64,000 nt of DNA from Herbaspirillum rubrisubalbicans (GCF_003719195.1 NZ_CP024996.1:868001-932000); one strand, 5' to 3'. Shown: positions 7,270-16,799, counted from the first letter of the stretch. Made by a program: numbers and translations. Notes: generated by a model not told the origin, from the letters alone.

Positions 7270-9569
7270 TCGAAAACATGTTCCAAGACGGCACCGACAA
7301 GGTGCTGGACGATCGCGTGGCGCGCCCGGTTGCAGAACCGCCGGCGCGCCCGTCGTTTGGTTTGAGCCTGTGGAACACCACCAAGGCGCTGCCCAAGGGC
7401 GTGGCCACCGGTGCCACCGAGTCGGCCGCGTTCGGCTCGGACATCCTGGGCGCCTTCGGTGCTGTCCAAGGGGGCTATGGCGTGCAGGCCGATCCAGCCA
7501 TGCTGTTCGACAGCGACATGCAGCAGCGGGTCGCCGGCGCCGAAGGCCAGAAGGCCCGGGAGGATGTCCAGTCCGGCGCGGCCTTCACCAGCGAGACCGG
7601 CACCAGCCTGCGCGCCACTGCCCGCACCATGATGCCGGACGCCACCACCAGCAATGCGGCCGAGAACATCCTGTTCGGCCTGGGCCGCTTCGGCGTCAAG
7701 GCCGTGGCCTATTCCGTGCTGGGTACCCCGATTCCTGGCGCAGTCTTCACCGGTACCGATGAGGCGTTCGTGGAGGCGCAGCGACTGCAGGAACAGGGTG
7801 TGGACTTCGAAACTCGGACCAAGGCGGCGATTGCGGCTGGCGGCGCGGCTGCTGCTGCCACGGCACTGCCTGTGGCTGGCAAGACCGTCGGCCAGACGGT
7901 GGGCCTGGTGGCGGCAGGCGGCCCCGGTACCTTCATCGCGCAGCAGGCGGCCAGCCGCGCCATCCTCCAGAATGCCGGCTATGACAAGATCGCAGAGCAG
8001 TATGACCCATTCGACCCGGTAGGCCTGGCCGTCGCCACCCTGATCCCTGCAGGCTTCGGTGCCTATGCCTCGCGCGGCATGCGCAATGCCCGCCCGGTGG
8101 CCGCGCCGATGGATGCAGCAGCTTCCCGCGAGCTGGTGCAGATGGGCATGAACGAGCGGCAGGCGCTGCGCTTCGACGACGCCCGGCTCGACGCCTATGC
8201 GGTCACCGCCGCCCAGCGGGCAGGCGTGCCGCCCGAGGTGCTGCTGGCCGCGAAGAATGCCGGCGAGCGCTCCAGCAGCAGCGCCGCCACTTCCCCGGTG
8301 GGCGCCAAGGGCATCATGCAGTTCATGGATGCGACCTGGCAACAGTACGGCAAAGGCAACGTGCGCGACCCGGTGGCCTCGATCGATGCCGGAGCTGCCT
8401 ATCTGGCCGACCTGGGCAAGCAGTATGGTGGCGACTGGCGGGCCGCGCTGGCGCACTACAACGGCGGCACGCTGGCGGGCAAGGCTGTGCAGGCCGGGAA
8501 GGCCCCGCCGGCAGCAGAGACCCGCGCCTATCTGGAGCGCACCGACAAGTTCATTGCCGAGCGCCAGGGCACCGAGGCCGGCCGCGCCGCAGCAGCAGAC
8601 CCCGAAGCCGTGGCCGCCGCCCGCGTCAATCTGATTCGCGAGACCGTCAATTCCTGGAACTTGAAGGACCCCGCCGACATCGCTGGCGCCGAGCAGCACC
8701 TGGCCGCTTTCAGCCGGGCGGCGGACCAGCTGAGCGCAGGGGAGCGGGTGGCCGTCAGCGATACCCTGAACTTGGACAATCTGGCGCAGGCGCGCATGCT
8801 TGATGACTTCGGCGCCCGGATGGAGGCCATGCGCGCCACCCTGCTGGAAGATGCCGGCAACGTGGCAGAGCCGGGCGCAATTCGCTCGATGCGCGATGAA
8901 ATCACCGCGCTGCGCCAAACCATCCCAGCTGTTGACGACGCGGCGCTGCGGGCGCGTGCCAAGGAAATCCAGGCCGAGGGCGGCAGCTACAAGCAGGCCC
9001 TGGCCACCGCCACCAAGGAACTCAACGGGCGGGCGGCCGAAATCAACCAGCGTATCGACTCCCTGCAGCAGCAGATCGACCGCAATGCCGAGGCCACCCG
9101 GGCCAATGAGCAAATTGCCCAGATCGACCAGCAGATTGCCCAGGTGCGCCAGCAGCGCGCCGCAATTGATGCGCCCACCCCGAAGCGCGGCGCGCTGGCC
9201 GTGCAGCAGGCGCTGGCCGAGCCGCCCGCGAAAAGTGCCAAATCTGGCACTCTCGAGAGTGGTAAATCCAGTGGTACACCAGCACCTGAAAATTTACCAG
9301 CATCCCCGAAAGCCACGCCGCAAGCGGCTGAAGGTGGAAAGCCTGCTGCTGACTCGAGTAGCCAGGCCAGTCCCGTTGCCGCCGTGCTCGACGGCCAGAC
9401 CGCTGAAATCGGCCGCCTCTCGCCCGACATGATGATCCAGCTGGAAGGCATGGACGCACCGCTGCCGCTGGCCGAGGCGCTGGCCAAGGTCAAGGAAGAG
9501 GCCGCCGCCGAGGCCAAGGACGCCGGCCTGCTCCAGGTGGCCGCCGAATGCTTCCTGCGCAATTCTTAA
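7266..9569 (+). CDS. internal virion protein with lytic transglycosylase domain
   Basis: A 767-residue protein. A soluble lytic transglycosylase (SLT) domain lies at about residues 315-400: the AGVPPEVLLAAKNAGERS helix with the probable catalytic Glu in GERS, then SPVGAKGIMQFMDATW and, further on, ADLGKQYGGDWRAALAHYNGG. These are the standard SLT motifs that cut peptidoglycan during DNA injection, as the N-terminus of T7 gp16 does. Residues 200-230 contain a Gly/Ala-rich hydrophobic stretch. The C-terminal third is helical and Ala/Gln-rich and ends in a low-complexity linker. T7 gp16 is about 1318 residues; here the function seems divided between this gene and the following 831-codon gene. 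Confidence 0.8.
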   Translation: MIENMFQDGTDKVLDDRVARPVAEPPARPSFGLSLWNTTKALPKGVATGATESAAFGSDILGAFGAVQGGYGVQADPAMLFDSDMQQRVAGAEGQKAREDVQSGAAFTSETGTSLRATARTMMPDATTSNAAENILFGLGRFGVKAVAYSVLGTPIPGAVFTGTDEAFVEAQRLQEQGVDFETRTKAAIAAGGAAAAATALPVAGKTVGQTVGLVAAGGPGTFIAQQAASRAILQNAGYDKIAEQYDPFDPVGLAVATLIPAGFGAYASRGMRNARPVAAPMDAAASRELVQMGMNERQALRFDDARLDAYAVTAAQRAGVPPEVLLAAKNAGERSSSSAATSPVGAKGIMQFMDATWQQYGKGNVRDPVASIDAGAAYLADLGKQYGGDWRAALAHYNGGTLAGKAVQAGKAPPAAETRAYLERTDKFIAERQGTEAGRAAAADPEAVAAARVNLIRETVNSWNLKDPADIAGAEQHLAAFSRAADQLSAGERVAVSDTLNLDNLAQARMLDDFGARMEAMRATLLEDAGNVAEPGAIRSMRDEITALRQTIPAVDDAALRARAKEIQAEGGSYKQALATATKELNGRAAEINQRIDSLQQQIDRNAEATRANEQIAQIDQQIAQVRQQRAAIDAPTPKRGALAVQQALAEPPAKSAKSGTLESGKSSGTPAPENLPASPKATPQAAEGGKPAADSSSQASPVAAVLDGQTAEIGRLSPDMMIQLEGMDAPLPLAEALAKVKEEAAAEAKDAGLLQVAAECFLRNS

Positions 9570-9581
9570 CGAGAGGAAACC

Positions 9582-12077
9582 ATGCACCCACGATGCAGAC
9601 AGGCAGTGCAGCAGGCCGCCGGCCGTGCGCTGACCGACAGCGAAATCCAGAAAATCGACGACGCCATGAGCGCCAACATGCGCCGGCTGGCGCGTCAGGA
9701 CCCCGCCGGCTGGGCCGCGAAGTCTGCCGACCAGCGTGTACTGGAGGCAGCGGCCGCCGGTATGCAGGATATCCAGGCGGCAGCTGCCCTCAAGGTGCAG
9801 CGCGCGCAGTTGCAGATCCTGCGCACTGCATCCATGGAAAGCCGGGTTGGCGACCTCATGGCCAGCTATGCCAGCGGCCGCAGCCGCGCCCTGGTGCATG
9901 AACTGGACCAGACCAGCCTGTATATCGAGGGCGTCAAGCGCGAGAACATGGCGCGTCTGGTCGACCTGATGGAAGCAGCCACCAGCAAGCAGGGCGCCGG
10001 CCTCGGGCGCCAGGGCCTCATGCTGCTGTTCGACGCTGAGAATCCCACTATGAGCCGGGACCTTGCCCGCGAAATCTTCGGTAATGCCGCCGGCACCACC
10101 GGCAACAAGCTGGCACAGCAGGGCGCCCGGGCGTGGCTCGATACCATCGAAGGCATGCGCCAGCGGTTTAATGCGGCCGGCGGCGATGTCGGCAAGCTGG
10201 ATTACGGCTACCTGCCACAGCCGCACGACCAGGGGCGCGTGCGCGGCAAGGGCGATACCGCTGCGCAGGCTGAATGGGTACAGCGCACGCTGCCCCTGCT
10301 GGATCGTCGGCAGTACGTGCTGGAAGACGGCAGCCTGATGAACGATGCCCAGGTGTCGGCATTGCTCTCCCGCGCCTGGGAAACCCTGGCCAGCGGCGGC
10401 ATCAACAAAATCGAGCCGGGGAAGGGCGGTGGCCGGGGTGCCCGCGCAAACGCTGGCGCAGAGAGCCGGCAGATTCACTTCCGGGACGCGGATGCATATC
10501 TCACCTACCTGAGCCAGTACGGCGGCGGCAGCATGTATGACGCGATGCTCGGCCACGTGGGCGGCATGTCGCGGGATATCGGCCTGGTGGAGCGCTATGG
10601 CCCGAACCCGGAACAGCAGATGCGTCTGCAGTTCGACCTGGCCGAGCGCTCGGATAACGGCATCAAGCGCTCTTTCGGCCTGCGCCCGCAGTCGTATTGG
10701 GATGTGGTCAGCGGCAAGACCGGCATGGCCGATAACGGCAACATCGCCCAGATCGGCCAGGACCTGCGCAATATCCAGACCTTCGGCAAGCTGCAGGGCG
10801 CCGTGCTCACCAGTATCACCGATCTGGGCACCCACTTCGTGACCACCGGTTTCAACAAGCTCTCCTACTGGGATGCGCTCAAGAACATCGCCGCGCAGGC
10901 CAGCGGCGAGACCCGCGACTTCCTGACCATGCACGGCATCATCGCGGAAACGATGGTTTCCGACCTGAACCGCTGGAGCGGCGACAACATCAAGAACAAC
11001 TGGTCCGGCCGCATCGCCAACAGCACGATGAAGCTGTCCCTCATGAACGCCTGGACCGACACGCTGCGCCGCAGCTTCTCGATGACCATGATGAATGGGC
11101 TGGCGAAGCTGAGCAAAACGGACTGGGGCAGGCTGACCGAGTATGACCGCTGGCGCATGACCAGCAAGGGCATCGATGCTGCAGACTGGGCCGTCATTCA
11201 GCAGGCCCAGCTCACCACGCACCGTGGAGCTGAGTTCCTGACGCCGGAAGCCATCCGGGCCAGCGGCTCCCCCGAGGCCGACCGGGTGGTGGCCAAGGTG
11301 CTGGGCATGATCACCGATGAATCCGAATATGCTGTTCTCAATCCTGACCTGGCCACGCGCACGCTATCCAGTGGCGGCGGGGAACAGCGCGGGACGATGC
11401 GCGGTGAGCTGGCCAGGTCGGTCATGCAGTTCAAGTCCTTCCCGATCGCGATGGTCTCGCGGCACTGGCGCCGCATGATGGACACACCGCAGGGTCTGGA
11501 GGGCGCGCCCATCGCCGCCAATCGCGTGGCCTATGCTGGCGCGCTCTTCGCATCGCTTGGCATGCTTGGTGCGATCGCCTACCAGACCAAGCAGATCACC
11601 GCCGGCAAAGACCCGGCCGACATGACCACCGGAAAATTCTGGGTCAAGGCCATTGCCCAAGGCGGCGTGCTATCGATCATGGGCGACATCCTGCTGGCCG
11701 ACTCGACCGAGGAAGCTGGCCAATATGCATCCAAGACCATCAGCGGCCTGGCCGGCCCCACCATCGGCGCGGCCGCCGACCTGAGCCTGAAGGTCATCAA
11801 GGGCAACATCGATAAGGCCGCCGCCGGCAAGGAAACGCATGCAGGTGCCGAGGCACTGACCCTGGCGCGCTCTCATCTGCCATACGTCAATCTCTGGTAC
11901 GCCAAGGCCGCACTCGATCATGCTGGACTACACGCCTTGCAAGAGAACCTGTCCCCGGGATACCTTTCACGAATGCAACAGCGAGCGCGAAAGGACTGGG
12001 GGCAGGATTGGTGGTGGAAGCCCGGCACCGGCGCACCGGATCGAACACCAGATTTAGGAGCGGCACTTGGAAAATGA
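9582..12077 (+). CDS. large internal virion / DNA-ejection protein
   Basis: An 831-residue, helix-rich protein behind a GAGAGGAAA ribosome binding site. It follows the transglycosylase gene by 12 bp and probably supplies the rest of a gp16-like ejection machine. A hydrophobic segment, about residues 650-668 (AYAGALFASLGMLGAIAYQ), suggests membrane insertion during ejection. I see no enzyme motif. The 3' end overlaps the next gene by 11 bases. Identity rests on position, length and composition. Confidence 0.6.
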   Translation: MHPRCRQAVQQAAGRALTDSEIQKIDDAMSANMRRLARQDPAGWAAKSADQRVLEAAAAGMQDIQAAAALKVQRAQLQILRTASMESRVGDLMASYASGRSRALVHELDQTSLYIEGVKRENMARLVDLMEAATSKQGAGLGRQGLMLLFDAENPTMSRDLAREIFGNAAGTTGNKLAQQGARAWLDTIEGMRQRFNAAGGDVGKLDYGYLPQPHDQGRVRGKGDTAAQAEWVQRTLPLLDRRQYVLEDGSLMNDAQVSALLSRAWETLASGGINKIEPGKGGGRGARANAGAESRQIHFRDADAYLTYLSQYGGGSMYDAMLGHVGGMSRDIGLVERYGPNPEQQMRLQFDLAERSDNGIKRSFGLRPQSYWDVVSGKTGMADNGNIAQIGQDLRNIQTFGKLQGAVLTSITDLGTHFVTTGFNKLSYWDALKNIAAQASGETRDFLTMHGIIAETMVSDLNRWSGDNIKNNWSGRIANSTMKLSLMNAWTDTLRRSFSMTMMNGLAKLSKTDWGRLTEYDRWRMTSKGIDAADWAVIQQAQLTTHRGAEFLTPEAIRASGSPEADRVVAKVLGMITDESEYAVLNPDLATRTLSSGGGEQRGTMRGELARSVMQFKSFPIAMVSRHWRRMMDTPQGLEGAPIAANRVAYAGALFASLGMLGAIAYQTKQITAGKDPADMTTGKFWVKAIAQGGVLSIMGDILLADSTEEAGQYASKTISGLAGPTIGAAADLSLKVIKGNIDKAAAGKETHAGAEALTLARSHLPYVNLWYAKAALDHAGLHALQENLSPGYLSRMQQRARKDWGQDWWWKPGTGAPDRTPDLGAALGK

Positions 12078-12363
12078 AACACTGCGGAAATGCATGGCTT
12101 GCGGTGAGCAAAAGCCGATATCAATGTTTTACCGCCGCCCGAATAGGCCGTGTGGGACTGTAAGTCAGTGCAAGGCCTGCAAGGCTATTAAGGCAGCCGC
12201 TTATCGTGCCGCCAATCTTTCCGCATGTAAGGATCGATCCTTGGCATGGTACAGAGATAACAAAGAGCACTCCATCAAGACCACGCGGGAGTGGCAGGAA
12301 GAAAACAAGGAACGCGTCTTGAAAAAGCGCCGTGAATGGCTGGCAAAACGGAAGGGGATCTAA
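12067..12363 (+). CDS. small zinc-ribbon protein (HNH-associated type), TTG start
   Basis: A 98-residue basic protein with two CxxC pairs (CMAC at residues 9-12 and CKAC at 35-38), in the pattern that precedes the catalytic part in many phage HNH endonucleases: KxCxxCGExKPxSxFYxR...SQCKAC. The C-terminal half is a charged helix rich in Lys, Glu and Arg with no HNH motif, so only the DNA-binding zinc module is present. The start is TTG at 12067: AGGAG at 12056-12060 is ideally spaced, and the next in-frame ATG (12094) would delete the first Cys. Lying just upstream of the terminases, it may help in cos or pac recognition; that is inference. Confidence 0.6.
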   Translation: MENETLRKCMACGEQKPISMFYRRPNRPCGTVSQCKACKAIKAAAYRAANLSACKDRSLAWYRDNKEHSIKTTREWQEENKERVLKKRREWLAKRKGI

Positions 12364-12744
12364 ATGCGGCAAGACCAATACCTGCGCCTGCAGGAGCTGA
12401 CCGAGAAACTGACGGATGCCTTTATCAGGGAGGCCGATCCGGACAAGTGGCCTGGTGCCGGCATGGAGGTTGCGGCCATGGACCAGCAGACTCGGGGCGA
12501 CCGTTACTGGAGCAAGAAGAACGCGGCCGCCACGCTGACGGTGATGATGAAGACCACCAATCTGCTTGGCATGATCCAGCTGGGCGGTGCCGAGGTGGGC
12601 GCGCCGGATGCTGAGAAGCCAGTCGAGGAAGAGGCAAGTCTCGACAGGGATATTGCGGCCGCAGAGGCGGAAGCGCAGAAGATGCTCGACAAGATCCAGA
12701 GCACCGCAAGGAAGGCATCCGGCAAGAAGGTGCATGGACAATAA
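12364..12744 (+). CDS. small terminase subunit (T7 gp18-like)
   Basis: A 126-residue protein starting immediately after the stop of the zinc-ribbon gene (TAA then ATG at 12364). The N-terminal helical part (MRQDQYLRLQELTEKLTDAF) and an acidic then basic C-terminus fit small terminases, which bind the packaging site and feed DNA to the large subunit. Position just before the large terminase, overlapping it by 11 bases, is the main evidence; the sequence itself is not diagnostic. Confidence 0.65.
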   Translation: MRQDQYLRLQELTEKLTDAFIREADPDKWPGAGMEVAAMDQQTRGDRYWSKKNAAATLTVMMKTTNLLGMIQLGGAEVGAPDAEKPVEEEASLDRDIAAAEAEAQKMLDKIQSTARKASGKKVHGQ

Positions 12745-14377
12745 GCCAATCAGCTTCCTGGCCTTCTTCCTGCTGTGGGCGAAGGTGATGAAATGGGAGG
12801 TACCGCCGCTGCACGTGCGCGTATGCCACTGGCTTGAGCACACCGATGACCCGGTGCGCGTGCTGCAGGTCTTCCGTGGCGCGGCCAAGTCCAGCATCTT
12901 CGCGGTGTATAAGGCCTGGCAGCTGTATTGCGACCGCACCTGGGTGTCACTGATCTGGGCTGCCGACGGCAAGCTGGCCACCAAGCTGACGCGGGATACC
13001 ATCAACATCCTGCGCCGACACCCACTGTGCGGCGGCATGCTGCCCACCAAGCCCGGCGCGCAAATGTTCTGGGTCATGGGTTCCATCGATGCGCGCAATG
13101 CCAGCATGACCGCCACCGGCGTTGACCAGAACGTGACGTCCGCGCGCGCGAAGAGCATCGACTATGACGACATCGAAGTCCCCAAGAACATCAAGACAGC
13201 CGAAGCCCGGGAGAACCTGCGCGACAAGATCCAGGAAGCCACCTTCATTCTGGTGCCTGGCGGGCAGGAGACCTACATCGGCACGCCGCACACGCACAAT
13301 TCCATCTATCCGGAGTTGATCGAGAACGGTGCTGCCTCGCTGAAAATCCCGCTGTTTGAATCCTCGATCCGCTACGAGGACACGGCCACCCGCTTGCGGT
13401 ACCGCTTCCCCTTCACGCCTGGTGACGACGGGCTATATGTCTTCGTTGGCATCCATAAGCATGCCAAGTTGCTGGTGGCGGGCGAGGACTTCGCCATCGA
13501 TGGGCAGGATGTCGTCTTCACCAAGCCGCCCGGAAAGCTGCTGGATATCTATGCGCACTGCGCCTGGCCTGAGCGATTCACCCGCGACGACGTGGAGCGC
13601 CGGCGCAAGAAGACCCGGACCATCAACTACTGGGACAGCCAATATATGCTGGAAGCCAAGCCGATCAATGAAAGCCGCCTTGATCCGGCGGATATCAAAG
13701 CCTACGACGTCCAGCCTCGGCTGGAGTATGCGAACCGTGCTGTACGCATGATGCTGGGGAAAACCCATGTGGTGAGCGGTCGGGCCTATTGGGACCCATC
13801 CCTGGGCAAGAAGAAGAGCGATGCGTCTGCGTTCTCGGTGGTCTATGACGACAGCCTGGGTAATCACTACTGGCACGTCTGCAAGGAATTGACGGGAGAT
13901 TTCGCCGTTTTCAGCGACTCGCGCAACACCGTCATCGAATCCGGCCAAGTGCTGCAGGCCTGCGACATCATCGCGAAAGCGAACATTCTGCATGTCTACG
14001 TGGAAACCAATGGCGTCGGCAGCTTTGCCGGCAAGCTGCTCCAGCGCGCATTGAAGCAGCGCGGGCTGGCGGTGGGCGTCACCGAGATTCAGGAGAGCAG
14101 CAACAAGAACGAGCGAATCCTGGGTGCGCTGGAAGGCCCCATCCGATCGGGCGTGCTCTGGGCGCATATCGACGCTCTCAACGGGCCACTGTGGGACCAG
14201 ATGAAGGATTGGAAGCCGGAAGTCAAAGAACAGCCCGACGACTTTCTGGACAGCGGCGCGGGCGCCGTGGAGCAGGCCCCGGTGCGTATCAACAAATTAG
14301 TCGGGAAACCGACCCCGGAGACGCGTCAAGATTGGCGCCAATCAACGGGCGTTTTTGAAGTGACGCTCGACCCGTAG
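12734..14377 (+). CDS. terminase large subunit, T7 gp19-like
   Basis: A 547-residue DNA-packaging ATPase/nuclease. The ATP-binding loop is FRGAAKSS (about residues 47-54), the divergent Walker A form seen in T7 gp19 rather than GxGKS. A Walker-B-like ARAKSIDYDDIEV follows at about 137-149. The nuclease half has the SDASAFSVVYDD segment with its Asp residues and a later YVETNGVGSFAGKLL. Length is close to T7 gp19 (586). I start at the ATG at 12734, preceded by AGAAGG and overlapping the small subunit; the open frame extends further upstream only because the small terminase gene is high in G+C. Confidence 0.9.
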   Translation: MDNKPISFLAFFLLWAKVMKWEVPPLHVRVCHWLEHTDDPVRVLQVFRGAAKSSIFAVYKAWQLYCDRTWVSLIWAADGKLATKLTRDTINILRRHPLCGGMLPTKPGAQMFWVMGSIDARNASMTATGVDQNVTSARAKSIDYDDIEVPKNIKTAEARENLRDKIQEATFILVPGGQETYIGTPHTHNSIYPELIENGAASLKIPLFESSIRYEDTATRLRYRFPFTPGDDGLYVFVGIHKHAKLLVAGEDFAIDGQDVVFTKPPGKLLDIYAHCAWPERFTRDDVERRRKKTRTINYWDSQYMLEAKPINESRLDPADIKAYDVQPRLEYANRAVRMMLGKTHVVSGRAYWDPSLGKKKSDASAFSVVYDDSLGNHYWHVCKELTGDFAVFSDSRNTVIESGQVLQACDIIAKANILHVYVETNGVGSFAGKLLQRALKQRGLAVGVTEIQESSNKNERILGALEGPIRSGVLWAHIDALNGPLWDQMKDWKPEVKEQPDDFLDSGAGAVEQAPVRINKLVGKPTPETRQDWRQSTGVFEVTLDP

Positions 14378-14413
14378 CGCCGTTATCGAGGCGCGCCACG
14401 ACTAGAGGCTGCT

Positions 14414-15124
14414 GTGACCGTAACCACTCAAATACCGTTCAACACGTACACGGCGAGCCCTGGCGCAACGCTGTTTCCGTACCAGTTCAAGATCGCCAAG
14501 GCAGAGGATATGTCGGTCTCTGTGAATGGGGTTCGACTGATGTTGGGCCTGAACTACACGGTTTCTGGAACTGGCAATGATGGGGGGGATGTAGCGCTTG
14601 TTGTCCCGATGACCGGTGGAGAAAAGATTCTGCTGATGCGGGATATGAAGCTGGAGCGTGATACCGATTACCAGCAGAACGGCGAATTCCCGGCTGATAT
14701 CGTCAATCTGGATTTTGACTCCATCTGGCTGGCACTGCAGCAATACCAGGCAGATTCCAACCGCACGCTGAAATTCCCGATTGAAGAGCAGGGTGGCCAG
14801 ACGCTCAACGTTACCGCTGCCGCCCGTGCTGGGAAGGCGCTGATCTTCGACGTTAATGGCAACCCCACGGTGTCCGATGACAACTACGTCGACCAGGCAG
14901 CAAATGCTGCTGCCAGTGCCGCTGCCGCCTTGGCAAGCCAACAGGCCGCAGCGGGGAGCCAGGCCGCTGCAGAGAACGCATCCGGTACCGCCACAGTCGC
15001 CGCATCCCAGGCGCTCTATTACGCACAGCACGGCACCGGCTTCACCGCCGGCACCGCCTATGACCTCGGCTCGGTTGCCGATCCGCTGAACATTTTCAAT
15101 ACCGACCTCGGGAGCGTTCCATAA
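14414..15124 (+). CDS. tail fibre protein with T7 gp17 N-terminal domain
   Basis: A 236-residue protein with GTG start behind AGAGG. The N-terminal about 150 residues (TQIPFNTYTASPGATLFPYQFKI..., then VSVNGVRLMLGLNYTVSG and IWLALQQYQADSNRTLKFP) carry the T7 tail-fibre attachment domain that docks the fibre to the tail tube. It is followed by a low-complexity Ala/Ser/Gln region, typical of a fibre stalk linker. The receptor-binding end is missing: at 236 residues it is much shorter than T7 gp17 (553). It probably acts as an adaptor for the spike encoded by the next gene, whose start overlaps its stop by one base. Confidence 0.8.
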   Translation: MTVTTQIPFNTYTASPGATLFPYQFKIAKAEDMSVSVNGVRLMLGLNYTVSGTGNDGGDVALVVPMTGGEKILLMRDMKLERDTDYQQNGEFPADIVNLDFDSIWLALQQYQADSNRTLKFPIEEQGGQTLNVTAAARAGKALIFDVNGNPTVSDDNYVDQAANAAASAAAALASQQAAAGSQAAAENASGTATVAASQALYYAQHGTGFTAGTAYDLGSVADPLNIFNTDLGSVP

Positions 15125-16044
15125 TGTCCACCGTCCTCCAGCTCCGTCGCGGCACTACCGCACAGCATGCATCGTTCGTCGGTCAGCCCGGCGAAGTCAC
15201 CTTCGATACAACCAAGAAGGTTTTTGTCGGTCACGATGGCGTCACGCCTGGCGGATTTCCGATGGCGCGTCAGGCTTCTTCAGCAATTGGCACCAGCGGT
15301 CACAGTGGGCTGATCGGCGCCAATGATGCCACCACGCCAAACAGCAAGTTCACCGTTTCATCGATCACCGCCACCTACCGCAATGCCGAGGGTGGCACGC
15401 TCACGCTGTACACCGGATCGACACAGACCGTGGATATCAGCCAGGCCGGCCCGGTGGCGAATGGCCGCGATCAATCCGGCACGTTCGGCGCGTCCGCGAA
15501 GGTCAACCTGTACAAGATCTACAACGGCACCACCGAGGCGCTGATCGCTTCCCTGGCCGGCCCATCTGTGGGGCCGGCGCTCCCGAGTGGCTATACCTAC
15601 TGGGCTTACGCCGGTTCGGTGGTGCTGGATGGAAGCGCGAACATGCGCCGGATGTATATGGCCAGTAGTCGGATGATTTTCCAATCGCCGCCGCTGGTGT
15701 TGTCGGCCAACCCAACACTGGCAGTGCAGTCCGTATCGCACGCGGCATATGTGCCGACATTAGCGCTCGATGTAGTGCTGAATTGCTATGGCAGCGTAAC
15801 GATGCCGACTGCGGGCGAAGCATCAAATGTCATTCAGCTTGCAAGTGGCATCACATTTGATCGTGCAACTTCGATCACAGAAAACGCTGGCACTGGTTAC
15901 GCAGGGTATGGGCGCACGGTCATTGTTCCAAACCTTCCGAGTCAAGCTGTTTTCAGCGGATGGGCCTACCCGGTTACCGTGCCGACAGCGGTAGCCAGCA
16001 ACATCGCTGTTCAGTCCTTTACCGTCCCCAATGGAGCAATCTGA
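15124..16044 (+). CDS. tail spike/fibre protein with tropism-determinant-like N-terminus
   Basis: A 306-residue protein. The first 50 residues (STVLQLRRGTTAQHASFVG, then GEVTFDTTKKVFVGHDGVTPGG) are the small beta domain that begins many phage fibre and spike proteins, for example the major tropism determinant N-terminus. The rest is Ser/Thr/Gly-rich beta structure, consistent with a trimeric receptor-binding tip. The ATG overlaps the adaptor fibre stop (ATAATG). Together the two genes probably form a two-part receptor-binding device. The receptor is unknown. Confidence 0.7.
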   Translation: MSTVLQLRRGTTAQHASFVGQPGEVTFDTTKKVFVGHDGVTPGGFPMARQASSAIGTSGHSGLIGANDATTPNSKFTVSSITATYRNAEGGTLTLYTGSTQTVDISQAGPVANGRDQSGTFGASAKVNLYKIYNGTTEALIASLAGPSVGPALPSGYTYWAYAGSVVLDGSANMRRMYMASSRMIFQSPPLVLSANPTLAVQSVSHAAYVPTLALDVVLNCYGSVTMPTAGEASNVIQLASGITFDRATSITENAGTGYAGYGRTVIVPNLPSQAVFSGWAYPVTVPTAVASNIAVQSFTVPNGAI

Positions 16045-16045
16045 C

Positions 16046-16234
16046 ATGGATGAAATCCAGGATATCCCGAAGCGCTCATTCCGCGACAAAGTCACCGGAG
16101 TGCTGGTGTGGTGGGGCTTCGTCGAGGGTGATTATCCCGAGTGGGATGACCGGATCGAAGATATCGACTTCGATCTGGAGCCCGGCAATTGGCGCTTCGA
16201 CGAAGACCTGCAGGAATGGGTGCCGTACCCATGA
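16046..16234 (+). CDS. small acidic phage protein, unknown
   Basis: A 62-residue, strongly acidic protein rich in Trp (WWGFVEGDYPEWDD, GNWRF, EEW-like end). I use the ATG at 16046 because GGAG at 16033-16036 precedes it; an ATG at 16031 in frame lacks a ribosome binding site. The 3' end overlaps the next start (ATGA at 16231). No domain is recognised. Its place between spike and lysis genes suggests a fibre-assembly chaperone, but that is a guess. Confidence 0.55.
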   Translation: MDEIQDIPKRSFRDKVTGVLVWWGFVEGDYPEWDDRIEDIDFDLEPGNWRFDEDLQEWVPYP

Positions 16235-16551
16235 GCGACACCAAGGTCATCGATACAAAGCTGGCCCTGGCGTGGCTGGCACCTCTGGGCGTCACCATCG
16301 TTGCGGGCCTTATCACCCTCGTCTGGATGGCCGCCCAGCAGACCAGCACCATCAACACACTGCTGGAGACGCAGCGGGAAATGAAGGCCCAGATGGGGGC
16401 GCGGGACCAGCGGGACGAAGCATTCAAGGCCGCGCAGATCACCGCCATCGCCGAGGTGAAGCTTAACGATGCGCGCCAGGACATCCGCATCGAGAACCTG
16501 GAGAAGGCAGTTGGCGCCAAGCCGCCTCCACTGGGGAAGTGGACAAAATGA
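16231..16551 (+). CDS. phage membrane protein with coiled coil
   Basis: A 106-residue protein with one N-terminal membrane span (LAWLAPLGVTIVAGLITLVWMAA, about residues 12-34) followed by a charged helix with heptad-like repeats (residues 38-95). Starts and stops overlap neighbours by four bases on each side. The single-span plus coiled-coil plan resembles i-spanin-like or antiholin-like proteins of lysis cassettes, but a better i-spanin is present at 17175, so function is left open. Confidence 0.6.
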   Translation: MSDTKVIDTKLALAWLAPLGVTIVAGLITLVWMAAQQTSTINTLLETQREMKAQMGARDQRDEAFKAAQITAIAEVKLNDARQDIRIENLEKAVGAKPPPLGKWTK

Positions 16552-16799
16552 AAATCCAACTGGTAGACGACAAGGGCCTCATCCATCGCCGCTGGAGCGT
16601 GCGCCTGGCCAAGGTAGGCGCTGCTGTCATGGCCGGCTGGGCCGCACTCACCTCGGCCGGCCTGGGCAGCACCTTGCCCATCTGGGTGGCGCAGGTGGTA
16701 GCCGGCGTGATCCTGGTGTGCATCTGTGGCGCCGCCTACCTCAAGCAGCCGGAACCGGCTGAGAAAGGACAGGGCGATGAAGCTCCTCCTGCAGCGTGA
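16548..16799 (+). CDS. holin
   Basis: An 83-residue protein starting MKIQLVDDKGLIHRRWSVRL, the polar amphipathic N-terminus of a common phage holin family. Two hydrophobic segments follow (AKVGAAVMAGWAALTSAGL, about 21-40, and LPIWVAQVVAGVILVCICGAAYL, about 43-65) and a charged C-terminal tail. It would form the lesion in the inner membrane that times lysis. Start overlaps the previous stop (ATGA); the 3' end overlaps the DUF5675 gene by 23 bases, so holin and its presumed partner are translationally linked. Confidence 0.75.
   Translation: MKIQLVDDKGLIHRRWSVRLAKVGAAVMAGWAALTSAGLGSTLPIWVAQVVAGVILVCICGAAYLKQPEPAEKGQGDEAPPAA

Noticed and set aside
7110..9113. 667-codon minus-strand frame
   Set aside because: Antisense to two ejection-protein genes, the second with a clear transglycosylase domain; no domain or start signal of its own.
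9294..11222. 642-codon minus-strand frame
   Set aside because: Shadow of the large ejection-protein gene, with composition of reversed GC-rich codons.
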